Part shown: piece after piece, positions 8,198-16,980 of the stretch
Layout of the letters: every line of letters begins with the position of its first letter
How positions within the stretch are numbered: the first letter of the stretch is position 1
NCBI GenBank assembly: GCA_002083365.1
Contig: LVWS01000032.1
Span: 62,001 to 126,000 of the forward strand
Length of the DNA stretch: 64,000 bases
Direction: 5' to 3'
DNA from: Nitrospira sp. SG-bin1
Lineage (GTDB): Bacteria; Nitrospirota; Nitrospiria; Nitrospirales; Nitrospiraceae
The notes under the pieces: generated by a model
Seen by the model: only the letters and a program-made list of their open reading frames with translations
Database searches by the model: none
What the model was told of the DNA's origin: nothing
Translations under genes and position numbers: made by a program

Positions 8198-9199
8198 ATG
8201 GGTTCAGAAACCAATCATGTGAAAGGCGCCATCCTCTCGGGAGCGGATCCGGCCGCCGTCCGACTGGCCGGGAAGGTGATCCAAGCGGGTGGCCTCGTCG
8301 CGTTTCCGACTGAAACGGTCTATGGACTCGGCTGCGACGCATTCAATGCCGACGCAGCGGCGAAGGTCTTCGAGGCCAAACAACGGCCTCAGTTCGATCC
8401 ACTCATCGTCCACATCGCCGACCCCGGCCAGTTGGAAGCCGTGATCGACTCTCTGCCGCCTCTTGGCCGCCGTCTCATCGATGCCTTCTGGCCCGGTCCG
8501 CTGACGTTGGTGTTATCCAAACAGCAGGCCATCCCGGATCTCGTCACGGCGGGACTGTCCACCGTCGCGGTGCGAATGCCGAATCATCCGGTGGCACAGG
8601 CGCTTATTCGAGAAGCGGGCACCCCGATCGCGGCACCCAGCGCCAATCCCTTCGGCTATGTCAGCCCGACCACCGCTCGGCACGTTGCCGACGGGCTGGG
8701 AAGCAACGTAGACCTCATCCTCGACGGTGGACCATGCCCCGTGGGAGTCGAATCGACGATCGTGTCATTGGCAGGGCCACAGCCGGAATTGTTGCGTCCG
8801 GGCTGTATCACCATCGAGCAACTCGGCGCCCTCATCGGTCCGCTGCGCCGGTCGTCGTCTACAACCGAAAGGCCTCTTGCGCCCGGCCAATTGTCACGCC
8901 ATTACGCCACGCGGACGCCGCTGACCATCTTGCCTGCGGTCGGAGCGAGGCCGGTCCTGAACAGTGACAAGCGTGCGGGATTGCTGATTCACGCGCGGCC
9001 CCAAAATGGCACCGACGGTTTCGCAGCCGTTGAAGTGCTCTCTTCTCGTGGCGATCTCCGAGAAGCCGCGCGGCATCTCTTCGCAGCGCTGCGGAGGCTG
9101 GACGCTCTGGACCTGGATCGGATCTACGCGGAGCCTTGTGCGGAAGAAGGAATCGGGGCCGCCATCATGGATCGCTTGCGTCGCTGCGCCGCGCCATGA
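8198..9199 (+). CDS. L-threonylcarbamoyladenylate synthase (Sua5/TsaC family)
   Basis: The 333-aa protein makes threonylcarbamoyl-AMP from threonine, bicarbonate and ATP, for the t6A37 modification of ANN-decoding tRNAs. The YrdC domain (residues ~12-200) shows GGLVAFPTETVYGLGCDA and the KQRP loop, then FWPGPLTLVL and APSANPFGYVSPT. The C-terminal ~120 residues form the Sua5 domain, so this is the long Sua5 form rather than the short TsaC form. The conserved linker GQLSRHYATRTPL is present. It begins 25 nt after the cyclophilin gene and probably shares its transcript. Confidence 0.95.
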   Translation: MGSETNHVKGAILSGADPAAVRLAGKVIQAGGLVAFPTETVYGLGCDAFNADAAAKVFEAKQRPQFDPLIVHIADPGQLEAVIDSLPPLGRRLIDAFWPGPLTLVLSKQQAIPDLVTAGLSTVAVRMPNHPVAQALIREAGTPIAAPSANPFGYVSPTTARHVADGLGSNVDLILDGGPCPVGVESTIVSLAGPQPELLRPGCITIEQLGALIGPLRRSSSTTERPLAPGQLSRHYATRTPLTILPAVGARPVLNSDKRAGLLIHARPQNGTDGFAAVEVLSSRGDLREAARHLFAALRRLDALDLDRIYAEPCAEEGIGAAIMDRLRRCAAP

Positions 9200-9291
9200 C
9201 GGTGCCCGAGGTTTCCTGACGGGCGGAACGAGCGCTCCCCGCCTTCTCTTGTGCTTCTCGTCGCTCCTCACCGCCGACGGTCCATTCAGCG

Positions 9292-9591
9292 TCATGTCCG
9301 CTGGAACAGAAGCTTGGCAATCGAGACACGATTCTTGTCCAGAATCGCGGCCACGATGATCACATAGGAGAAGAATCGTATGAGGTACACGAGCGGCTCG
9401 AATTCGTCATTCCCGATGTGCGCGGCCAGGGCCAGACGGCTCGCACATCCAAGCACGAAGGACCACGTGAAAAAGAGGAAGAATCGGTCCCTCGTCATCC
9501 TCCAATAGTGCAGAAAGAACAGCGCCAAGACGACATCGCTCATCACGAGGGCTCCGAGCATGAATTCCTTGAGTTCCATCGATTCAAGCAT
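9292..9591 (-). CDS. Small membrane protein, DUF5985-like
   Basis: The protein is 99 aa with three hydrophobic helices (about 10-30, 38-56 and 68-86) and short basic loops (YWRMTRDRFF). It resembles the DUF5985 family of small bacterial membrane proteins, whose function is unknown. It is the last of three minus-strand genes and begins 12 nt after the preceding stop. Its neighbour is a likely paralogue. An alternative start is the ATG at 9579. Confidence 0.75.
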   Translation of the reverse strand: MLESMELKEFMLGALVMSDVVLALFFLHYWRMTRDRFFLFFTWSFVLGCASRLALAAHIGNDEFEPLVYLIRFFSYVIIVAAILDKNRVSIAKLLFQRT

Positions 9592-9603
9592 GGACCGCTC
9601 GCC

Positions 9604-9864
9604 TCACTTCGATTCGGAAATCAGTCCGAACAACAGCAGGCCGTGCGCCGCCAAGGCAATGGCATAGCGCAAGACGCTCAAATCCATCATGGAAAAGGCC
9701 AGCTTGTCTGCCATCAGGAAAAGATTGTTGATCGTGACGATGATGAAATAGAGGCCGCTCCAAAACAACAATCGATACCGGGTTCCCCTGTACGCCCGCA
9801 GGAGCAGCCAGGCGCAGAGGCCGGCGGTCAGTGCACAGAGCGCGTAGATGAACGAAGCCATCAT
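9604..9864 (-). CDS. Small membrane protein, DUF5985-like (paralogue)
   Basis: The protein is 86 aa with three transmembrane helices and a YRGTRYRLLFWSGLYF loop. This mirrors the WRMTRDRFFLFFTWSF segment of the next gene, so the two are probably ancestral duplicates that may form a heteromer. The start overlaps the stop of the upstream gene (ATGA, 9861-9864), so translation is likely coupled. Function is unknown. Confidence 0.75.
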   Translation of the reverse strand: MMASFIYALCALTAGLCAWLLLRAYRGTRYRLLFWSGLYFIIVTINNLFLMADKLAFSMMDLSVLRYAIALAAHGLLLFGLISESK

Positions 9865-10256
9865 TCCTCCTGAGCCAGGAACTTGAATGCGTCGGCAAAC
9901 TGCTCCATCCGCATCTGCGCCTTGGCATGCACGAGATTCGATACCGGCACGAGGTGCTTGGAGTAGTAATAAGCGAGGCGGTCCACCATTTCGCGAAGGT
10001 CTCCGGTGTCCGGCCTATACCGATAGCTTGGTGGCGGCTGCTCTTTCATGCACACCAGCAAACCCTGCCGACACAGCTCCTCCAACACGGGAGCACATTG
10101 CTCTTCGGAGATATATAACCGATCCGCCACTTGTTTGCATTCCCACCACGTATCCGGGCTTTGCCGCAGCAGCAACACCGCCTCCAACTGGGCGATGGAA
10201 TCGATACGATCAAGGACGAACCGGGCGACTTCTTTGGGAATGACGGAGTGGTCCAT
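9861..10256 (-). CDS. Winged-helix-like cytoplasmic protein, first gene of a three-gene operon
   Basis: The 131-aa soluble protein has a pattern of helices and a wing (residues ~20-80: helix, turn with YISEEQCAPVLEEL, then GLLVCMKEQPPPSYRYRP) typical of winged-helix DNA-binding or FeoC/ScpB-like folds. The C-terminal half is a helix (YYYSKHLVPVSNLVHAKAQ). It is translationally coupled to two small DUF5985-like membrane proteins and may regulate or accompany them. I do not recognise a named family. Confidence 0.7.
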   Translation of the reverse strand: MDHSVIPKEVARFVLDRIDSIAQLEAVLLLRQSPDTWWECKQVADRLYISEEQCAPVLEELCRQGLLVCMKEQPPPSYRYRPDTGDLREMVDRLAYYYSKHLVPVSNLVHAKAQMRMEQFADAFKFLAQEE

Positions 10257-10642
10257 ATGGTGCTCTCAGTCAGGTATCCGCATGTGGAGAACGAGGCAAC
10301 TGGTGATTTGCCTAGCGGACTGCCGGCTCCGACGGCTAATCGGCATCGTCTGTCCCAGTTACACGGAAATTGACACGGTCCCAAAGGCCGATCAGGCATG
10401 CATGTTTTTTCTTAAATGAGACTCGACGATCCGAGTGGACGAAATTATTCTCGACGAGATGCCGAGCCGTGCCTGTGAATTGACCTGGATTGTGTAACAA
10501 TAAAACGGTGAAGATGTCGGCAAGAAGCGAAAGAAGCCGGGGAACCTTGGTGAGCACCGCACGGAAGAATCTTCCGGTCTTGTCGGGTCAACACCGGCTC
10601 CGTGGCGACGCGTAAGCACCGCGAAAGTCGGCTCACCCGCCG
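10257..10642. other. Gene-free stretch, probable promoter region
   Basis: No convincing gene is visible. The segment next to 10257 must hold the promoter of the minus-strand winged-helix/DUF5985 operon. Short ORFs on both strands have no ribosome sites. The middle (10395-10510) is AT-richer, with TTTTTTCTTAAATG. Confidence 0.4.
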
Positions 10643-11083
10643 CTATTTGGTAAGGCTGAGGGCTTTGACCGACGCGCGCGCCGCCGTTCGCGCCTTGATG
10701 GCAGGATTGAGGAGCACCCCGGGGTCGGCGTGGATTCCGATGTCGGCCACTCGTTTACAGTGGCGGATCACGTCGTTGAGGGACGCGATTCCTTCCTCTC
10801 GGCCCGGATGCGAAGCAGGAAGCCGCTTGATCAGCGATTCGGCATATCGCGTGGCTTCCGCGCAATGGTGGAGGATCGCCTTGGCATCGCCCATCCCGCC
10901 ATGGGCCACCATGTCCTCGGTGTTTTGCAGCAACGCGTCTCTTTGTTCCTGGAGTGTGGGCTCCATCTCGCCGGCCAGTGTGATCGAAGCCGCTGCGATC
11001 GTCACCGCGGCGGCAATGGCGAGCCCCCTGCCGAATACCGCCAGCCAACCGTTGCGCATGGGCCTCGTCGATCCTCGCGTCAT
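10643..11083 (-). CDS. Exported SmbP-like helical metal-binding protein
   Basis: The protein is 146 aa from the ATG at 11083, which overlaps the stop of the upstream gene by one base (TGATG). Residues ~12-38 are a signal sequence or anchor ending LAG. The mature part is all-helical with a spaced His/Glu pattern (MVAHGGMGDAKAILHHCAEA, then DVIRHCKRVADIGIHAD). This recalls the repeat pattern of small metal-binding protein SmbP of ammonia oxidisers, a periplasmic four-helix copper-binding bundle. The match is by pattern only. Its place directly downstream of multicopper oxidase genes, after a terminator, fits a role in copper or metal handling. Confidence 0.6.
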   Translation of the reverse strand: MTRGSTRPMRNGWLAVFGRGLAIAAAVTIAAASITLAGEMEPTLQEQRDALLQNTEDMVAHGGMGDAKAILHHCAEATRYAESLIKRLPASHPGREEGIASLNDVIRHCKRVADIGIHADPGVLLNPAIKARTAARASVKALSLTK

Positions 11084-11589
11084 CAATACCGTCCTTTCGG
11101 ATCGATGACCGCCGACGTGAGGTCACGATACAGCTTGTGGAACGCCTCAGTGCTCAACTCTGGAGCCTGTAACTTTGCCAGAGTGTCCGGACTGATGGGG
11201 TATTCGACGGTGTCGTCGTAATTGGACGAGGCAATCGTGATAAACCTGGGAGGGAACAATCGCTCGGGCAGCAGGATGCCCACTCCCAGGTTGTATTTGA
11301 TCGCCAGCCGAATCGCCTCTCGTGCTTTATCGGCCGGCACATCCCGCCCCAATCCGATATTCTGCGGCGGTTGTCCCATCCGGGCGAATTGAAAATGCAC
11401 GTTCGTCAATCCCGCTTCGGTAAATTCACGTTTGAGTTCCGCCTCGCGAGCGCGATACTGGTTGGCCAGCACGACCTCCACCCGGCTGACCGCCGGCGCC
11501 GACGGCTTCTCGCCGGACGATGCCGCGGCGGTGACGGCGGTCGCGAGCATCATGAGGAGCAGCCCAATGAAATGTCGTCGTAGGCGCAT
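11083..11589 (-). CDS. Exported hypothetical protein
   Basis: The protein is 168 aa with a clear signal peptide (MRLRRHFIGLLLMMLATAVTAAA). The mature domain (about 140 aa) is mixed alpha/beta: VSRVEVVLANQYRAREAELK, then a HFQFARMGQPPQNIGLG loop and a long helix. No family is recognised and no metal-ligand motif is evident. It is coupled to the SmbP-like gene by a TGATG overlap, so both should be exported together. Confidence 0.75.
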   Translation of the reverse strand: MRLRRHFIGLLLMMLATAVTAAASSGEKPSAPAVSRVEVVLANQYRAREAELKREFTEAGLTNVHFQFARMGQPPQNIGLGRDVPADKAREAIRLAIKYNLGVGILLPERLFPPRFITIASSNYDDTVEYPISPDTLAKLQAPELSTEAFHKLYRDLTSAVIDPKGRY

Positions 11590-11600
11590 GGCATTCTCTT

Positions 11601-11631
11601 AAAAAAACACTGGGGAGCAAAGGCTCCCCAG
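11601..11631 (-). terminator. Rho-independent terminator of the multicopper-oxidase gene
   Basis: On the minus strand the stem CTGGGGAGC / GCTCCCCAG has a 4-nt loop and is followed by TGTTTTTTT. It ends transcription coming from the 1581-aa gene and lies just ahead of the next minus-strand gene, which therefore needs its own promoter or readthrough. Confidence 0.88.
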
Positions 11632-11661
11632 CATGGTGCACGTAAGTTGACGTCGAAAGAC

Positions 11662-11692
11662 GGGGCGTGCCTACCGGAGGTAGGCACGCCCC
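11662..11692. terminator. Perfect 13-bp hairpin after the multicopper-oxidase gene
   Basis: GGGGCGTGCCTAC and GTAGGCACGCCCC flank a 5-nt loop, 12 nt beyond the stop of the 1581-aa gene. There is no T-run, so it is probably the first of two tandem 3' hairpins, stabilising or pausing. Confidence 0.7.
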
Positions 11693-11704
11693 GCGTACTG
11701 CCTG

Positions 11705-14700
11705 TTACTTCTTGCCCTTCAGAGCGGTCGGTGAGGCCTTTGCCTTCCCAGCCGGCTGCTCCGCGGTCCTGGTCGGCGGAACTTGCGGCATCAACGGCTT
11801 GATCCGTTGATCATCCACCGGAAGAACTTTGAACAGGCCCCACTGCCCGGCGTTGGCAAATGCCGGCCGTTGGTTCTTCCAGATATAGTCACCAGCGATC
11901 TTGTTCGGACCGCCGGCTCCTCCGGTCAGATGCGCATTGATGATTTCTGAGCCGCCGAACTCCATGGTGCTGACCTGGTCGGCACCCTGCATATACGGCT
12001 CATGCGGCCATTCGTGGCCGTCGATCGTAAACAGTTGCACCTGTTCGCTGAACGCGCCCAGGACGTGAATGGCCACCGGATCTCCGACGTGCGCCTGCAA
12101 CAACGGCGTCGCCGGTGTCTCGCCGGCCTTCACGCAGCTGAAAATCTCGGCCACGTCACAACCCTTTTCCATCCGCCATGCGGTCGGTTCCGAGCGGTAG
12201 TTGACCGCCGTGATGCCGGCCACTTGCTGGATGTAGGGCATGAAGCTGACACCCACGATATTGTCTTCGTCCTGGAACATCAAGGAGAAGTCTCGGTAGT
12301 TCTTCCGATTCTCATTCCCTGAGATCGTCCGATCAACGAGGACGTCGGCGCGCCAGCTGCTCTTCATCGTGATGTCGTCGCCCGTCACCGGATCACGATA
12401 GCGTGAACCTTTCGGACCGACGATGATGGAGCCGAAGAGGCCGTTCCGTGGGTTTTCCACGACGTTCCCCCAGTCCTGAATGAGCGCGGCGAGCTCGCCG
12501 TATTCAGGATGCGCGTAGTAGGTGTAGGTCTTGCTCTCGCCGGGACCGACGGTTTGATCACCGGGATTGTTGCCCACGTTGGCACCGAACGAGTCCTTCG
12601 GGTTGAACGCCATCATGTCGACGTGGAACCCGGCTCGATCCTTGGCCATCTCGTTTTTCAAGTTGACTTTCACGCAATCACCGACGTTGACGTGCAGAGT
12701 CAGCGGGCTCGGCTTCAGCTCGCCCGCCTTGACCCGACCACGATCTCCATCGAGGACGTACATCTTGCCCTGTTCGTTCCCGAAGACCATTTTGCGCTCG
12801 AGATCGACTTCCATGACGCCCGGCGCTCCATCATGGTACCGGATCTGTTGATCGATCGCCGAGACATTGAAGGTCTTCACCGGTGCCTCGGCCGGACACA
12901 CGGACGGCGCAGACTTTTGAATCTGTTCGCGTCCGGGCAACGGCTTCAGGTCACCCTGCGGTTCATCGAACACACGGAAGATACCCCAGCTGCCTTCCGC
13001 AAAATGCGAGGCGCGACCGCTGTAGTAGAGATAATCTCCCGCTTGTTTCTGCGGTCCTCCGGCGGCCGGAATGGCCGGGTCATACCGCTCCCCGATCACC
13101 AAATGGACCGTGCTGCGCGGCATGGCATCCTTCGCGTACCGCTCCATGGGGAACCAGTGCCCGGTCACGTGCCACGTGTGCACTTCATTGGCCGAGCCGA
13201 CCAGGGCGCGCACCATGATGGGGTCGCCGAGGTAGGCACGCAACAACGGAGTGCCTGGATCACCGTGAATACCGGACACGAACAGCTTGGACGGGTCGGG
13301 ATTGTTGGCGAGCCGGACGCTCAACGGTTCCACGCGCATGCTGTAGCCGCTGCCCGTCGTGGCCTCGCCGCCGTTCAAGAACCACATCGCGGACTTATTG
13401 ATTTTCTCCGGGAATTGATGCGACGGCGGCCCGTCCACGGTGACCGCCCCGATCTTCGCCTGCGGATTGTCCGTCGTAATCAGCTCCGCCGTTCGGGCGT
13501 TGCTGTCCATGATGTGCATCATCACTTCGCGGAAACTGCCGCGAATATGGGCCGAAACCGGCTCCAGCGTGTGAATATCCGCAACGGGGCCGCTCCGGAT
13601 TTCCTTGCCGGTGACCGGGTCATGATAGGTCGAACGCGGTGGCTCCGTGATGAAGGCCGAGAACAGCCCATGGCCCCACGTATCCGTCCCGAACACGTGA
13701 TCGTGCCAGTAGACCGTGCCCAGGTCCGCGTCCACGTACCAGCGCTCACGGATGAACTCGACGCTGGCGATATCGTTCTTCTTATGCGCATGCTTCAACG
13801 GCGCATCGAACGTGATGGTCTTGCCGTTGATGGTCTTGATCCTGGCCACTTCGAAGTACTTCGGATCATCCATGCCCACGCCCAGTTCCGTATTCACATG
13901 GAACTTGGACGTGTCGGCCACGGTGATGCTGCGCGCACCGGCCTTCGTATCCGCCGTCAAGACCGTGTTGGCCGGCAGCGGCATCCCCTTCTCCGGTTGT
14001 GGATCCTTCAACATCGTGAAGGCCCGGAGGGACATATCGTAGGAGAACCCGATCGTCGGCCCGTCGGACGCGCTCGTATCGAATTGGAAGAAATGCGGAT
14101 GGAGGTTGATCTTGTTCGACCATCCGGTCCGCGCGTCATCCGGAATTTCATTCTTGAAAATGACGTCCACGCAATCGTAGACGTTGCCGCGAATCACCAG
14201 CGGCACCTGCTTCTTGGGATTGCTTCGAACTTCCACTTCCTCTTCATGCAGCACATAGAGCATGCCGATCGGATCCACGAGCGCCGCCGTTTTGGCCGTC
14301 GCCGGTTTCAGCGTGACCGGTAAAATGATCGAGTGGATGGTGAAAAACTTCCGAGGAGCATTCTCCGGGCACAAGCTCCAGGGACCCTGCGCGCCCGGCT
14401 TCGGCGGCTCGGTATCCCTCGTTCCATCTTCCCGAACTCGGAACGGTTCCAGCCACGGCGCGCCACCATGGTTCGGCGCAAAGGGCGGCCGCTTCCCGAG
14501 ATGCGGACGCAGCCAGGGGAACGCCAACTTCCCCGTTTGAGGATCGAACGTGATCGGCAAACGCTTCAGAGGAGCAGGCGAGACGTAATCCGCCCACTTG
14601 TGCGGAGTCTCCGGCTCATTGAGCGCCAACGTCCCTTCCCACTTCCAATTCACCACCGTGGCATCGTTCGCCTTCGCCTGTTTGACCTGGTCTTCCGTCT

Positions 14701-16450
14701 TTCCAGGCAACCCCTGCGGAGGCAGCATATACTCCACCCAATCCTTGATGGAGACCTTCACGGGGTTGGCTTTCCAATCCGTTTTGTCTTTCGTGATTTC
14801 GTACTTCTTCCCGCCATACCAGTCGACCGTCTGGCCGACCAACTTATCCGAACTGACCGCCGGCTTGATCTTGCCCGCTCGGTCAGGCAGTTCGACCAGT
14901 GGCTTCATCACATCGGTCTGGAAGCCGGGGGCCTGCAACGTGTTGTAAACGCGCCAGAATCCCCACATGCCCGTGACATAGTGTTGCGGAATATGGCAAT
15001 GGAACACGAACTCCCCGGCCAACGCCTGCAACCCGCCCGAGCCACCCTCGATCACTTCGTCGTAAATCTCCGAGGGTCCGATCGACTGGACATCCAGACG
15101 ATCGGAGGTGTCGTTGATCAATGGGAACTTGACGGGACCATTCTTGGACAGCGTCGGATCCAGCTTGCTGGTTCCGGGCTGTCTGGCCCAACGAATCGAT
15201 CCCCCATGGAGGTGGTGAGAGTGAACGATCTCCGATCCGCCGACCATTCGGAATTTCGCGGGATCGCCGAGATAAGAGCGTGGAATCGTCGTAGCCGGAT
15301 CGCCGAACGTATAGGACCCATAGCCCTGTGACTCATCGGCAAAACCGACCAGGTGTTCTTGCATCTCCAGTCGCGTGCCATGCGGCTCGCTCCGATAGTT
15401 CAATAGCCGAGCAGCCGGACGATAGGTATCCGTGTGGGCATCACGCTGGGGCAACATGTCGCCCTTGCGGTTCAAGAGCCGGAACGTCTCGTCACCCGCT
15501 TCGTGATAGAAAATCACGAACTCCCGAAAGTCCGAGCCCTTTTCCATATCGATGATGGCTTCCCAGCCGCTTTTCATGTCTTCGCCGGTGAATGGGCTGA
15601 GATATCGAGACCCACGGGGCTCAACCACGAGTGAACCCAACAGACCCAATGAGTACTGGTCACGTGTGGCGTGGCTGTGAAAGGCATGCCCTCCTTCTTG
15701 CGTGTCCGGCTGGATGTACCACTCGAACTCGCCGGTCTTGCCCGACGCCACCAAGGCATCCGGATTGTTTCCCGTGGCGGGCTTGCCGGTATTGGCCACC
15801 AACATTTGCGACCCATTGATGATCATGTTCGTGGCTTCGCCTTCGATCTGATTGCGAAGCGTGATCCGGAGACAGTCGCCCTGGTTGGCACGAATGACCA
15901 ACGGTTGAATCAGATCTCCTTGCAAACCGTTGGAAACGGCTCCCTCGGCGAAGGTCTGGTCTTCACTCTCCCGGGCGGCTTTATTCTTCGCCTCTTCTTC
16001 GCGCACACCGGCGACATTCTCAGTCAGGACATACATGAAGCCCGGATAGAAATCCCCGAACCGATTGACCGTGATCTCGACGTTCATCGCGGTCACGTCA
16101 TAGGCACGCACCGGGGCGTTCGCGGGGCATCGGTTGCCCTGCGACACCTTGACCTTGTCCATGTCGTCCGCAACGAGGAGAACACCCTGTTGCATCGCAT
16201 GGGCACTTGCGCCTTGGAACGGTCCTTTGGTGTGGACCTGACGCTCAACCTGCTCCACGGCTTTCGACATCTTGTCCATCAATGCCGGCCCGGCCTGCAC
16301 GTGGACCGGCTTTGCCGGATCCTGCGTCGTCCCCTGAGCGACGTGCGCATCGTGCGACATCATCGCACCGGCCGGCAGTACACCGGCCAAGATCAGGCCG
16401 GCTGCCAAGCCTAAAATTCCCGGTCCCATCCATTTCGTTGAATCACTCAT
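11705..16450 (-). CDS. Giant multi-cupredoxin multicopper-oxidase-like protein (1581 aa)
   Basis: The exported protein begins with a signal sequence (residues 1-29) after GGGAGG. It contains about six cupredoxin units. Residues 255-260 carry HAFHSH; H410-SHHLH-G416 matches an HxxHxH ligand set (L3); H484-C-H486...H490...M495 matches the L4 type-1/trinuclear set. H784-P-H786 and H916-D-H918 match the HxH sets L1 and L2, and H1091-TWHVTG-H1098 looks like a further L3. The ligand sets thus occur in the order L3/L4 then L1/L2, so a copper cluster would form between distant domains, as in ceruloplasmin-type proteins. Ordinary laccases are ~500 aa. The last ~400 residues keep the fold but lack copper ligands. 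Possible roles are metal (Cu, Fe, Mn) or N-oxide oxidation; the substrate is unknown. Confidence 0.88.
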   Translation of the reverse strand: MSDSTKWMGPGILGLAAGLILAGVLPAGAMMSHDAHVAQGTTQDPAKPVHVQAGPALMDKMSKAVEQVERQVHTKGPFQGASAHAMQQGVLLVADDMDKVKVSQGNRCPANAPVRAYDVTAMNVEITVNRFGDFYPGFMYVLTENVAGVREEEAKNKAARESEDQTFAEGAVSNGLQGDLIQPLVIRANQGDCLRITLRNQIEGEATNMIINGSQMLVANTGKPATGNNPDALVASGKTGEFEWYIQPDTQEGGHAFHSHATRDQYSLGLLGSLVVEPRGSRYLSPFTGEDMKSGWEAIIDMEKGSDFREFVIFYHEAGDETFRLLNRKGDMLPQRDAHTDTYRPAARLLNYRSEPHGTRLEMQEHLVGFADESQGYGSYTFGDPATTIPRSYLGDPAKFRMVGGSEIVHSHHLHGGSIRWARQPGTSKLDPTLSKNGPVKFPLINDTSDRLDVQSIGPSEIYDEVIEGGSGGLQALAGEFVFHCHIPQHYVTGMWGFWRVYNTLQAPGFQTDVMKPLVELPDRAGKIKPAVSSDKLVGQTVDWYGGKKYEITKDKTDWKANPVKVSIKDWVEYMLPPQGLPGKTEDQVKQAKANDATVVNWKWEGTLALNEPETPHKWADYVSPAPLKRLPITFDPQTGKLAFPWLRPHLGKRPPFAPNHGGAPWLEPFRVREDGTRDTEPPKPGAQGPWSLCPENAPRKFFTIHSIILPVTLKPATAKTAALVDPIGMLYVLHEEEVEVRSNPKKQVPLVIRGNVYDCVDVIFKNEIPDDARTGWSNKINLHPHFFQFDTSASDGPTIGFSYDMSLRAFTMLKDPQPEKGMPLPANTVLTADTKAGARSITVADTSKFHVNTELGVGMDDPKYFEVARIKTINGKTITFDAPLKHAHKKNDIASVEFIRERWYVDADLGTVYWHDHVFGTDTWGHGLFSAFITEPPRSTYHDPVTGKEIRSGPVADIHTLEPVSAHIRGSFREVMMHIMDSNARTAELITTDNPQAKIGAVTVDGPPSHQFPEKINKSAMWFLNGGEATTGSGYSMRVEPLSVRLANNPDPSKLFVSGIHGDPGTPLLRAYLGDPIMVRALVGSANEVHTWHVTGHWFPMERYAKDAMPRSTVHLVIGERYDPAIPAAGGPQKQAGDYLYYSGRASHFAEGSWGIFRVFDEPQGDLKPLPGREQIQKSAPSVCPAEAPVKTFNVSAIDQQIRYHDGAPGVMEVDLERKMVFGNEQGKMYVLDGDRGRVKAGELKPSPLTLHVNVGDCVKVNLKNEMAKDRAGFHVDMMAFNPKDSFGANVGNNPGDQTVGPGESKTYTYYAHPEYGELAALIQDWGNVVENPRNGLFGSIIVGPKGSRYRDPVTGDDITMKSSWRADVLVDRTISGNENRKNYRDFSLMFQDEDNIVGVSFMPYIQQVAGITAVNYRSEPTAWRMEKGCDVAEIFSCVKAGETPATPLLQAHVGDPVAIHVLGAFSEQVQLFTIDGHEWPHEPYMQGADQVSTMEFGGSEIINAHLTGGAGGPNKIAGDYIWKNQRPAFANAGQWGLFKVLPVDDQRIKPLMPQVPPTRTAEQPAGKAKASPTALKGKK

Positions 16451-16980
16451 ACATCCACCCTCCCATGCATCAGTGTGTCAGGTATGAATTAAACAGAGCT
16501 CTCCGCTGTCCTTAGGTATCGTGACTTGTATTGAACCACAACCATCGGAAGGATCGTTAAGGAGTTGATGATGAAGTTATGACCTTGCTGAACTACCCTA
16601 GGCTGACCTGAACTTAAGCGGACCATATATATCTATTCCAAGACAATATTGCAAGACGCATTTTTACAGAATAACAAGACCCTATTTATATGAGTTGTAC
16701 GAGTATTGTATCAGCCCTTCCTTTCTCAATGGACACATAGGAGTAGCAGACATATGCGTCTGTCACCAGATGCCTGAACAACCTAAGGGAAGATCGTCAG
16801 AAGAAGGCCATGCCGGTGGTCAAAGTAGGATGCCATTTATCCCGGCAGGCACGTTATGCAGAGGGTCTTTTCTCTTTCCGACTCTCAGAATGGATGGTGG
16901 AAGAGCGGTGCGGCTGAGGAGGAGAATACAAGAGACCATTCACTTCATGAGGCACTGTTCTTCTGCTCCAACGAACGGCA
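16451..16980. other. Long intergenic region upstream of the 1581-aa gene
   Basis: I find no convincing gene. The AT-rich part at 16560-16700 probably holds the promoter of the minus-strand 1581-aa gene, with candidate TATA-rich stretches near 16625-16645. A 530-base leader region suggests regulation, but no operator palindrome stands out. Confidence 0.45.

Noticed and set aside
12509..14323. A 604-codon open frame on the plus strand, antisense to the 1581-aa oxidase
   Set aside because: It is very rich in Arg, His, Asp and Glu without a fold pattern, as expected for the complement of a GC-rich gene. The minus-strand frame has recognisable copper motifs over the same bases.
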